From Vermamoeba vermiformis (lineage: Eukaryota; Tubulinea; Echinamoebida), in NCBI GenBank assembly GCA_045837725.1, contig JBEWZL010000221.1, positions 1-64,000 on the forward strand: 64,000 bases of DNA. The letters run 5' to 3'. The translations under genes and the position numbers were made by a program. Below the pieces are notes generated by a model. It was not told the DNA's origin. It made no database searches and worked only from the letters and a program-made list of their open reading frames with translations. This document shows, piece after piece, positions 1-10,620 of this stretch. The first letter of the stretch is position 1, and every line of letters starts with the position of its first letter.

Positions 1-131
1 TAACCCTAACCCTCAACCCTAATGTCACATACATTGGCCATGGGTGGCGGCTGATTTGTACAAATGTTTGATTGGCCTCTGTGGCTGACTTGCCTCACAC
101 CCAACCGCAGCCCCACCAGCCCTAACCCTAA
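1..131. repeat. Telomere repeats and telomere-associated sequence
   Basis: Bases 1-22 are CCCTAA repeats with one variant (CCCTCAA), and 118-131 holds two more CCCTAA units. About 95 bases of non-repeat sequence separate the two tracts. Read outward this is TTAGGG, the telomere type of animals, fungi and many amoeboid protists. The C-rich strand runs 5' to 3' from base 1, as expected for the left end of an assembled chromosome. The short length shows either that the assembly stops just inside the telomere or that this is a telomere-associated block rather than the terminal tract. Confidence 0.85.
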
Positions 132-3100
132 AGGGTATATAATCAACGTATTTAAAATACAGGTCATTTAAGCTCAACAAGTGAAAACCACGACCTGCAG
201 CTGCGATCAACAACTTTGAACTCAGCAGCACTGACTTCTTAAGTGCTTTGTATTCGGGAGATGGAGCCCGATCGGAGAAATCAAGTTTCGTATAATGGTA
301 GAGGAGATGGCCCAACAATTCTTTCTTTGTCCACTTGTCACTTTCTAGCTTGCGCTCGGCCATGTCCTCGACAGTTCGAGATATCAACATGTAAATGAAT
401 GAGCCATCAACAGGATGTGGCAATGGTCTGCCATTGGCAACATTGTTAAGCTCCAATACTGCAGACTCGTAAGGCAAAGAGAAACGAGTGAGAACAAACT
501 TCTGCGAGATGCGGTGTTTAAGAACCAGTGATCTCGTTCCCATTGTTGGAATCCATTTCAATCCTACTTGGTGTAGCAGGATTACCATTTGTCGGGTAAT
601 GTCCTTGGCTGTGATGGAGTCTTGAACAGGCACAAGATCTTCGTTGCCTTTGCGGAACCTGGCAAAGTTGAACCACCTCAAGGTCCTGCATAGATGAAGC
701 AGTAAGCATCGATGCAAACAATTAATTTGATATACTTCAAACTTACGAATTAATGCTAGGTAGAGATCCAACTGCATGTTTCCATAAATCGATGAAGTCT
801 GTTTCTTGAATGGTCTCCTTGATAGAGGCCAAGTTTGCCGGGAACAATGCAAGCAAAAGGTCAAGTCCATGGGCACCAGCTGAATTGGTCTCAAAGTCTT
901 CAAGGGGACGGATCGAGCAGAGGGATTCAAAAAGTCTTGAGTGCTTGCTAGCAGGAACGTGCATGTGCGTGAAAAGAGTTTTGAAGAGCATAGAAAGCAA
1001 GTTTGAAGCAATGACCATTGACTTGCTCAGGTACAAGGGCTGGATGAGACTAGATCGGCCAACGAAAAACAGTGCTGCTGCTTTTGAGTAGTTGATGGCA
1101 ACATCCATTGCTTGCTCGTATAAATCACTACCAAATGAGCGATAAAACACGCGTCGAGTGAGGGCAAGGGATTGCGAGACCTGCTGATCTTCTTCATCAC
1201 TTGGATCGACACCAACATTTGCTAAGTTAACAAATGTTCGCAAAGGATTCTCGTGATCGAATGTGAATACGCTAACTGGCAAGTGTATGCGATTGAACTT
1301 GCTGATGTTCTCAATCACACCAAGATGCGAGATCAAAGCGGGATTGCGTAGAGTTGGTATAGATCCACTCCATACCAATTGTTGCAACTAATACAAGGTG
1401 TCAGATAATTAATTTGAGTTATTATAGTACTTACGTCCTCCAGTAGTGCCAGGGCATTGACACAATCAACTTGAAATCGATTGTCTTTCGCTAAATCCAA
1501 TTTTCAGTTAGCAAATAAAATTAAACTTAAACCTTGACGTACCGTTAACTAGTCTATCGAATAGTGATCTATATGTTTTGTTCAATAGCCTTGCTTGATA
1601 AGACACCAGTGAGACCAACGACGGAGTACTGATCACTTGGATCGGGCTGAAGCGGATTGTTTCCAACGGAATCTTTGCCTCTGAGTATAGAGTCGATAAT
1701 GCACAGTGCGTTGCTATGCAGTCACGACCCAATTCCCGAAGGGCTTCAAAGGCACACACGAGTTCATATTTGCCCAAGTTGACGAACGAGACTTCCAACC
1801 GAGCACCGTAAGAGCTACCTTGCAGCACAGACAGAACATGTTCAATTCTGTCTTTCTCTGCCGCTGATGACGTGCATTTGTGTCGAATTGCTTCAGCTCT
1901 ACGTAAATGTTAGAATTCTGTTGGTATAATTAATGCGTCATGTTGATACTTACTTGTTAATGATTGATTGCCGAACTTTATTAGATATTGTCGAGCCAAT
2001 AGTGAGGTCTGAATACGGGAGAACAGCTATAATAAATTGTCAGCGATTTTGCAAAGTCAGTTTAAAGCACATACCTGCCACGTAGCTTCCAGCATCAAAA
2101 GGAGCATCATGGCGCCAGAACTCACATCCCGAGAAGTAGCCCTTGACCTCGCAGACGGAATGCTTCATAGAAGTAAAATGGACCATTACGCTTTGAGCTT
2201 GGCCAATGCCCAGGTTCGGGTAAAACTGGATGCTTGGCTTCGGATCTTTTTCAATCTTGGCCTCTTTACATCGGTCATTCGGGACTTGCAAGTGTCTGAT
2301 AGGAGACAGGCGTGAATTTGCTAATGTTGCCAGCCAATTAGGAGAAAACATAACCGTAAATTGATTTCGTCGATGGTGCGTGGGACTAAAAAATTAATTA
2401 ATATAGATAGCATTAGCTTAATTCTGTATTCATACCTTATTACCAATGCCAAGTCTTGAATAAATACGGTGTTCGCAAACAATTCATTTTTTTCGTTGCA
2501 GATCTCAGCCACGTTAAAAGTGCTCTCAACGTGATCAAGGTATGCGCGTATATCGTTATCGTTGGAAATTATGTCCTTGTTTCCAAAATATTGGAACGAG
2601 AAGATAACCTGAACTCTGTAAAATCAATTAGATTCGGAAAAATTTATGACATTGCAATATAAGAACTTACTGCTTGTTAGCAAAGGCAAATTGCTTTGCT
2701 TGTCTTTCGATATAATCAAATGAAGAGGGTGTTATCGTAGCTCTGACATCTTTAGATCGTGGATCTTCTAAAAACTTTGATAAATTTTGCTGTAAGCCAA
2801 CACGGCCAGCCTGAGCTGATTCCTTGATGCCTAAATTAAGAAAATTAACTATCGAATATAAATATTTAATTGATTTAATTACCTTTTAATAACACATCTC
2901 GATAAAAAGCGTAAATTAATTGGCTACGCTGCTTGCTAGTGTAGTTGAATTGCGGGAAACAGGCATAAATACGCCACTTCTGGTCGATGGTGCTGAATTG
3001 TTTTCATATTAGTGACAAATAAAATTAAATTGTTGACACGCACCCAATTTCCACATTCACTCGTGTGTGCAAGGCCACACCATGATACTTGTGCTTGATC

Positions 3101-5963
3101 TTTGACGAAAACAAGTGGTATTGAGGGGCCATGTGCACACGCATTGCTCGCATCAATACCCGAAGCGTATCTGAGTGAATGGCCGTGGCATCCATGTCCA
3201 GTTGTAGTTCAAAGTCGTGAACGCCCGTTGACGGGAATGCAGGAGTGAGAGATACGTATTTTTTTGAGTTGATCCACCTGGACCAGTGGTCTGTACCGTT
3301 GTCGATGTTCTCATCCAAAGGTGGAAGATCGCGCAAGTCTTCGTCAACGATCTCTTCGAGATTCTTCGTGTAAACGCTTCGAAGAACCTCCTCAGCTTGT
3401 ATGGCTTGTTTCAGGAGATTGGTGCGCCCCTCTGATAACGAGACGACACCAAAAATATTATCGGCCTCTGTAATACTAGAAAAATAGTTAGTATTGCTTT
3501 GTACTATCTAATTAACCAACGGAACTTACTGGTCTAATTCGCAGAGGAGCTTGTATCGTTCATTCGGCTCCATGGACATGAATAAGGACGCATCAAGTGC
3601 TGTCGTTTCAGTTCCGCAAAAAGAGATGTAATCTTCTGCAGAGAGGAGCGGCTCATTGATTGGTTCCTCTTCTTTCTTGACATCTGCTGTTTGAGTCTCG
3701 AATAACTCCGAGTCTTCGCCAGGATCTGGCACGACAACATAGTCATCTTCTTTAAAATCGGACAATGGCTCCAATCGTTGCATTCTAGAAATACAATTTA
3801 TTTAGTACACGAATTCCACACTGGGTGGAAATAAAATAAAACCGGATCGAGATCAATGAAAAGTTTGTATCGAGTTTTTGCAAGGCCACGGAGTAAAATA
3901 ATTTTGGGGTAAATTCGTTGGAAACTCTCCAGATCGGATCATCATCCAATCGGTTTCCAAACGACCAAAGTCAGAGATTTGCTGCACAACGGTAGCAAAA
4001 GCCACATCCGTAAATAAGACTGCTGGAACCAGCTTGCAAAGGGCAACGAATGCCAAAACTTCGCTTTTAAATCTAAAATATTACTATTATTATCTTCGTA
4101 ACTCACATAGTGGTAGGTATTAATAACTTACCGACGGAAAACAGTTTTTCGATCCGCAACATTAGCTCCAAAATCCCTTGGAAACGCTCCTGATGCAAGC
4201 ATATTGCTATACGATGGCATTCCCTCGAGTTTGTTTAGCAGAGCTTCGTTTATAGATGCTTCCGAAACTTTGACAGACTTGGATTGAGACTGCTCAAAGT
4301 CCAGTTTGAGCTGTGCTTGTAGACTCTCGAGCACAGTACCAATGACGAATAATTGCGTGTTTTTTGCAATCTAAAAGCCACTTTTAGTAATGTGTTGCCG
4401 ACTGCCGTACAAATTCGAAGCAAACTTACCCTTAGATGTCTTCGTGTTTTGAGACCAATAGCACACGACTTCGAGCAGGCCTCAAATATATCATCTCGTG
4501 ATATACCGGTCAAGTCGTTGTTCCAGCACTTGACAAAATGTGACGGGATCAAGGTCATTGGACTATCAGGCACAGCGACAACAATATTGCTCAAGCTCTC
4601 TCCAGCTTGAATTTGAGCAGTGACTTTGTCGAACAAGTCACTATCAAAGTATCGCTTACTGAGAGTAAGCACGAGTGACGCAGATTTACCTAAATGGAGA
4701 TGGAATACAAGTTCGTTACTGATATTCAAATCTAATCAACTAACTTGACTTACTGTGGATTTTTGAGGCGGACAAATCTGGACTCTCTTCCGGCTCTGAC
4801 TCTGATTCACTGGATTTGGATTTAGAGTTCGATTTTGATTTCTTTGTCTTCTTCTTATCTTTCACGGTGGAATTGCTCTTTTTCTAAGTGAAATAATTTA
4901 CGTTAGTGATAATTGAATAATTATTATTTTAAATACAACGTACCGATTTATTCTGCTCTGCCTCCGAATCTGACTCGTCGGAGTCATCAACTTCAATAAT
5001 TGCTCTAATTACATGATTTTTCGGGTGAACTAGTTCATACAATTATTAGTATAATTTGGCAATAAATAACCGAATTAAATTACCTTTTTTAGATCCGATC
5101 TTGACACCAACCAGCTTGTTCTTTTTAATAATTAAGCGTGCCTTATTTTCCCCAAGGAACTTGACACACATCGAAATTCCTTGAGTGACAGACACTGTTT
5201 AAAACATTAGTGTCTGACACGATTGATTAAGCAATAGCATACCTTCTTCTATATTTTTAATTTCGTTGTCATCATTCTCTAATTTTTTGGTACGGAGTGG
5301 TAGTGGTGAGAGTGGTGGTTTTGGCTCTTCATCAACATTGACAGCTTGATCTGACTCGAGATCACTGACATTCGCGGAACCAAAATCCTCTTCTTCTTGC
5401 GAATCAGGAGGTGAAACTGATTGCAATCCGATAAGCTGGTAATACCATTAGCTGTGGTTGTGGTATGAAATTCAAATTTTTTTGTTTACCTTGAGTCGTT
5501 TCCGGGCCAGCTCTTGAGTCACTTCAATGCGTTTACGCTTTTCGCCAATGGACGAGCTTTCGTTGATTTTTTGCTGAATTTGGGCCACCTCCAAGCATTT
5601 TTCGAAGCAACCTTCCTTGTAGACAGGATTGTGGATGCGCGCATCGAGAAAAGCTTTGACGTCATCCCTATTAATAAAAGACTTACGCAGCACTCGAACA
5701 GCGTAGATAATACTTACGAAATAGCGAGTGGCTGCTGGATTCACTTTGTCAACAGCGAACTTTCTTGATTTTGCCCATTGGAGGACTCGTTTGATTGCCG
5801 ATTCTCTGTTGTCTTTCGAGTGTTTGGATAGATTGTCGAAAACATTCGACAAGCATCCAAGAAAAAGAGATAGATAATTGTAAAATTTCGGGCTTGATTC
5901 TCGATCCGGTATTATCACACACTCGCAAAGAATTTTCTTGTAATAGTTATCTAAATCGGACAT
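25..5963 (-). CDS. Large uncharacterised multi-exon protein, 3' end at the telomere
   Basis: Minus-strand gene with roughly 20 short introns; I estimate about 1,500 residues. The start is the ATG at 5961-5963 (MSDLDNYYKK). The first exon is followed by a basic stretch (EKRKR...RKRLK), a Ser/Asp/Glu-rich low-complexity region around 4.75-5.4 kb (KKTKKSKSNSKSKSSES), and then a long, mostly helical part without recognisable motifs. The early basic and acidic patches suggest a nuclear protein, but that is inference. I do not recognise the family. The last open frame runs through the telomere-like DNA at 118-131 and stops only at 25-27, so the natural C terminus may have been lost or replaced at the chromosome end. 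It could also be more than one gene; exon joins were judged only by frame and splice sites. Confidence 0.6.
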
Positions 5964-6376
5964 ACCGTGCGATACAATGCCGGGTTGACTTGTGGTTGTG
6001 GTTGGTATTGCGTGAAATAAATTGATTGATTACTAAAAGTCGTCGAGGCAGGTCTTTTATGTCTTTCTACGGGAATAACGGCTCTATTTAACGGTAACAA
6101 AGACCATGATTTTGCGCGGGAACAGGTCGTGGTGCTATGCGGAACGTCTGCACGGATTAAGGTTGAAGGCTGCACGAGCGAGGATCCGCCATCCGTCGCA
6201 ATGGCCAACTTTTGAATGAAAATCGAAACTATTCTCCTCCTGACACAATAGGTAATGTACAGTATGATACGAATCTAAGTATCAACATCATAATCCAAAA
6301 CAAGTCGAAACTGCATGACACGCAATATTAAATCAGATGGCGCCGTTTATTTAAATCTGATTTTGAAATACAAAGG
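5964..6376. other. Divergent intergenic region
   Basis: These 413 bases separate the start of the large minus-strand gene from the start of the NEIL1-like gene on the plus strand, so the stretch should hold both promoters. One open frame (MAIATDGGSS..., minus strand, about 6208 to 5951) overlaps the neighbouring start in another frame and shows no family likeness. I see no RNA gene and no clear TATA box. Confidence 0.5.
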
Positions 6377-7931
6377 ATGCCAGAAGACGGAGAAGTTCGT
6401 GCCTCTGGAAAGCTGCTGCATCAATGTACGACTCTGGGCTTGGAGTGCGTATTAATTTGATTCATTCAGGCGTTGGATGGCAATTGACCAGAGCTTTTAA
6501 AACATGCTACAGCAAATGGTGCGTCGAAGCTATGAATATTATGCAATCACAGTTGCCCTTGACGATAGCAGATGTAAGCAGAAAAAATAATTATTATTAT
6601 CGTAATTTTGTTCGCGTTATTTAATTTAGTAGGTCCAAACACAAGGCAAAGAACTGGCGTTAATATTTGGCAATCAATGTTGCTTATTATTTAACTTGGG
6701 GACTGGGGCTGCATTTCACGTGGGACGATCTGAAGAGAAAAACTCGAGCCCACTCGATTACAGAACGAATCTAGCTTTATCATGCTCAAACAGAATGACA
6801 ATCTTTATTGTAGATTGTCATAACACTCAAAATCAGGTGCGGTTGTGTTGGAGAGATAAAACTGCCCCGATCTGGACTGCCGGTCGTGGACCCGATCTGC
6901 TTGACATTGAAGAACAGCATATCATTAACCACGTCTCTGCCTACGTCGAAAATCAGCAGTATCAGAAGTATTTCGAGGTAACAATCGCCATCTGTTCGTT
7001 TTTTAAACTAATTAATTACAGAAAGCAACTCTAATCGAGTGCTTAATCAATCAAAGCTTATTTAATGGCATTGGTGCGTATACTTCTTCGGAAACTTGCT
7101 TTTGGTTGCTCGAGTTAAAAGGTACGATGCCATTTTTAGATCTTGTTCGGAGTAGAATCTTGTTTATTTATTTTTGCAGGAGTACGACCGTGGATTAATT
7201 TCAAAGCCTTCTGTCAGCAATCCGCCGATAATTTACGCATTTTGGTGCGTATTATTCGCGTCTATTTCCGCTTCATGGAAAAGTACATTTCAATACACGG
7301 TGCCCAATATACGTGCATTGATTTCAACGAATGGAAGTGGCAGAATTTTAGATCTGTGTTTTTGCGCTGCTATAGACAGCCAAGTACTCTCCTGAAGGGC
7401 CAACGGGTCAAGATCCAGAAATTCTCATTCGGCATCTCCAAAACGGGAAGTAATGGCATGAAGATAACTCGCTCAAAAGCTCAGTGTTTTACTCCCATCC
7501 TTAACGATGACGAAACACCGCCAACCAATTGGGAAGAAAAAAAAGTGAATCCGATCGGCAGAAACTCGTTGGGTGTAGGCTGGTTCAGCTGGTATGGCTC
7601 AACTGATCGCAGAATTACTCTCAATAGTCAGCGCAAAGATGTATGTATACGTTTCTAGTGAATACATTCATAATTTTTATTCGAGGCTATTCAACTTCGG
7701 CCTCCGACAAAAGATCTGCTTCTTAGAGCAAATACGCCAGAAGTACGACATGGCAACGATTTTGACGATGACATTGAGAGCGAAGAGGACTGTGAGCTAG
7801 AAGCAGAAGAGTTAGAACAGGAAAACTTTCAATTGCCTGCCGTAACTACAAAGAAAAGAGAATCACAGCGAATGCGAGTCGTTACTTGCCTAAACAAAGA
7901 AATGGCAGATATAGTTAAACAAATAAATTAA
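6377..7931 (+). CDS. NEIL1: NEIL1-like DNA glycosylase/AP lyase (Fpg/Nei family)
   Basis: Base-excision-repair enzyme that removes oxidised bases and cleaves the abasic site. The protein starts MPEDGEVRASGKLLHQ, giving the catalytic Pro2 and Glu3 of the Fpg/Nei family; a lysine in QGKELALIF (about residue 57) matches the conserved beta-sandwich lysine. A GRGPDLL motif and the helix-two-turn-helix signature SLFNGIGAY (about residue 185) follow in family order. I infer introns at about 6426-6470, 6571-6632, 6978-7020, 7121-7180 and 7641-7685. Length is near 430 residues, slightly longer than animal NEIL1, with an acidic tail (DDDIESEEDCELEAEELEQE). The usual MPEGPE is MPEDGE here. Its stop lies five bases from the stop of the convergent gene at 7937. 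Confidence 0.85.
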
Positions 7932-7936
7932 ATTTA

Positions 7937-8912
7937 TTAATTCGAATCCGTAACGGATCCAGACTCGTACCCCCACATTGACGGAGTACACTCATCATCA
8001 CGATTTGGACTCAAAACAATTGCAGTAAGCTCGCTTAGTCCACCATCAAGGTCGTGATGAGGTACAGGAGAGGTCTGTTTGAAACGTGAGAACCGGCTCT
8101 TTGTTGAACTTCGCTGAATTAATACGTCGTTTCGTAATACTGGAGTACTGTGTCGATCAATATCATCAACTTGAATATATTCTGCAGTGTCACGGCAGAG
8201 AATTTGCTCAAAAAATGCTCCTTTTTGATAGAGCATCTTTCCAATCTGCTTTCGCTTTTCAATGGCAAGGCGAACAGCTCTTTCAATATGATCCTCGATA
8301 TCAATAGAATCGATAGAATAGTCTTCCGAGACCCTTGGCCTTTCTTGGACCTGTAATCGAGATTCAGAACGATCTGCTGCGTAAAATTATCTGAAAGGAT
8401 TTACCTGAAATGATCCGCCACTGAATACTACATGAAAGTATTCATCCAATCGCGTTTCTACCAGAATTTTTCTGTCTTGAATTAATTTAATCGTGACTGA
8501 TCGAGTTTTCAGATCTCACCGCATTCTCTCGAGTTGTGCTCCTGGTCTTGTCTGTTTGGGCCGAGTACTCCTCAGTATTGAATTTAATATTGCGAGGTCG
8601 AACCAGTAGCCCTCACGGGTGCATTGGTTAATGTTAACTCGCAGATCGGAAATATTTATTTCTGTAATTATATCAGTACCGTAATACTAATTGTAAATAA
8701 ATTTGCTTACTTGAACTATGGTACTGTTCTTTGGCAAGTTGTTTGATTTTTGAAAGCCCGATCGACGTAAAGTTTGCAATTCCCAAAGGACTAAGCATCA
8801 GCCGGCGGGTGTCATTATGAAATAGAATTCGGTGTTCCTTAAAATATCTAAGATTCGTTAGGATTAGCTTGCACAAAATAATAACTTACGTGTAGTCCTG
8901 ATCGAGTGACAT
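7937..8912 (-). CDS. Uncharacterised protein, about 260 residues
   Basis: Minus-strand gene with about four introns; the start chosen is the ATG at 8910-8912 (MSLDQDYTYFKEHRILFHND). Joined exons give a well-behaved soluble protein with one likely globular part in the first half (RRLMLSPLGIANFTSIGLS), a helical charged stretch (HIERAVRLAIEKRKQIGKM) and a polar Ser-rich C-terminal tail. I do not recognise a family. It shares a very short (84-base) divergent upstream region with the histone-fold gene at 8997, which suggests a shared promoter, and it converges on the glycosylase gene with only five bases between stop codons. Confidence 0.6.
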
Positions 8913-8996
8913 GTCAAACTGAATTTGCTTACTAAGTAAATTTTATAAGCTATTTTAACCACAATTGTTAATGTTGACTATCCATTAAGTCTAACG

Positions 8997-9394
8997 ATGC
9001 ATCGACGTAACCGAACTCAAGCTACTAATCCGGAAGATCAACAAATTGATCAGAGATCACAAAAAGTTGCCAAACAAATTGAATTGCCTCAATGATAACG
9101 ATCTATGCATTGATCGTGCAGCATTTAGTCGCTTAGTTTAGTAAGTGGTAAAATTAAGCGCATTTTAGACCTGATCGACTCTAACAAAATATTTACAGTG
9201 AAATAACTAATTCAATTAAAGCGGACACCTACTGGAACGGTGATGCTCTATTTATTCTACATTTAATTTCCGAACAATTCCTTTCTGAGTTTTTTGAGCT
9301 TTGTCGGATGAAGGCCAAAACCGAAGATCGCGTTACTATCACCGCTGACAATTTAAAATCGTTTATCAACACTCAAAATAGCAATCCGATATAA
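8997..9394 (+). CDS. Divergent histone-H3-fold protein, cenH3-like
   Basis: A short protein whose C-terminal two thirds can be laid over the histone H3 fold. AAFSRLVYEI matches helix 1 (H3 PFQRLVREI); KADTYWN takes the place of loop 1 with a tryptophan, as in many CENP-A proteins; GDALFILHLISEQFLSEFFE matches helix 2; DRVTIT matches H3 KRVTIM; and DNLKSFINTQ takes the place of helix 3. The main exons are about 9056-9140 and 9199-9394. The first exon is uncertain: an ATG at 8997 can be joined to 9056 by an intron of 49 bases containing CTACTAAT. With that start the protein is about 97 residues and has almost no N-terminal tail. If real it would be a fast-evolving centromeric or variant H3; another histone-fold family is possible. 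Confidence 0.55.
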
Positions 9395-9888
9395 TTTTGT
9401 AAGCCCAAGTTGTTATTCTTGCTCAATAAATCACTCGAGCAATTTCTAACTGTCGTTAATTGAATCGCGCCTGGATACCACAATTAACGTAGCATAGACC
9501 TTCCTATTTTTCGAGATTTTAGAATATATCATTAGCCAATCCTCCGTGCAGAGGTGTCAAACGTGACACCTGAGGACTTCGCGCATCTAGAATCTTAAGC
9601 CTGCAATAATTCTTACTTAAGTGTAAATTTACTGTAAGTAAATTTATCTTTTAAATGGCGGATGGATCGTTTTCAATCCAATCCAGAAAGTCTCCAACCG
9701 AGTTGGCCGTACTCATTGTTTGGACTCGTCCAAATAATCACTTATATTGAAAATTATTGAATCGTATTAGTACGATATTCTCTTTTAATTTAAATGCAGT
9801 TATTACTTGATTCGCAGATTTGTAACTCGATTTTACTGTTATTTATTAAGAGATGTAGCCGAGTGTCAATGACGCGACGATGCTAAGA
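9395..9888. other. Non-coding stretch with two isolated hairpins
   Basis: No convincing open frame. Two strong inverted repeats stand out. AGGTGTCA-AACG-TGACACCT (9552-9571) has an 8-bp stem and a four-base loop, flanked by CCTC/GAGG that could extend it. TAAATTTACT and AGTAAATTTA (9624-9646) form a 10-bp stem with a three-base loop. Either could be a structured RNA element or a transcript end for the upstream histone-fold gene. Neither is followed by a family I recognise. Confidence 0.5.
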
Positions 9889-10061
9889 GGGTCGCCAATG
9901 ACCCGTTGGCAGAGTTACACATGACATTTTGCATACTTTCTGCTGGCGTGATCGCGACACATCTGCAGCTATTTTCGGCTGGGCTAGAGGAGAGGGTCGC
10001 CAAGGACCCGTCTAATAGCTCAAAGAGCTCTAAGTCTTGCGGAGAGGGTCGCCAATGACCC
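9889..10061. repeat. Three copies of a GGGTC-GCCAAT-GACCC hairpin
   Basis: The 16-base inverted repeat occurs at 9889-9904, 9994-10009 and 10046-10061. Each copy is preceded by AGA and followed by CGT. The middle copy has GCCAAG in the loop; the 5-bp arms are identical in all three. The spacing is irregular (105 and 52 bases), so it is a dispersed hairpin family rather than a simple tandem satellite. This is the first of several distinct hairpin families in the gene-free interval up to about 14 kb. Confidence 0.75.
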
Positions 10062-10280
10062 GTCTGCGTGACTGTGGGCTCCATAGCCAGATGCAACGGA
10101 TGCTGTCGTGCTTCCACAACAGAGCATTTAAACTCCATTTTTACAATATTTATTATTGTCAATTATCGATTATCTGCACTTTGAACTAAATATAAGAATT
10201 AAAGCCAAAGAAACGGTTTTAATTAATTGGAGAATTTATTTCGGATCGTGTGTTTGTCACAGGCCTGTTCGTGCCCTTTA

Positions 10281-10299
10281 CCGTCCAATGTCTGGACGG
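10281..10299. repeat. Isolated CCGTCCA...TGGACGG palindrome
   Basis: CCGTCCA-ATGTC-TGGACGG has the same 7-bp arms as the array at 12.76-13.9 kb but a different five-base centre. It lies about 2.4 kb before that array, between other hairpin families. Conservation of the arms with a changed centre suggests the arms are what matters. Confidence 0.7.
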
Positions 10300-10524
10300 T
10301 GTAATTACAATCGCAAAGCAATGGTCTCGTAAAGGTCTCACCTACGAGCGCGCTTCGTTTGGAACCTTGCTTCACGCCAGATGACAGGAGTGAGAGCTGT
10401 GCCGAATCAGATAATCCGAATCACGGAGTTGTCTCGTGCTTGAGAGACAGATTGGGCACCATTAATTGTAATTATAAAGTAAAGAAAAACACCTGTGGTC
10501 GAATGAACAAATAATGCGTAAAAC

Positions 10525-10620
10525 TTGACCGTTGCGAGCATCGGTGTGGTTATTCAGTGAAAATTCGGGAAACGAAATCTCCGCAAGATCCTCTCGGTTT
10601 GATTTTGTTGCAACGGTCAA
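10525..10620. repeat. Long-loop inverted repeat TTGACCGTTGC / GCAACGGTCAA
   Basis: TTGACCGTTGC at 10525-10535 has its exact reverse complement at 10610-10620, giving an 11-bp stem with a 74-base loop. An ATG-initiated frame of 65 codons starts at 10557 inside the loop but has no recognisable protein features. The arrangement could be a structured RNA domain. Confidence 0.5.

Noticed and set aside
5690-5740. 50-base intron in the first exon of the telomere-proximal gene (GTAAGT...ATTAATAG)
   Set aside because: Removing it breaks the frame, while reading through gives a continuous protein (VSIIYAVRVLRKSFINRDDV).
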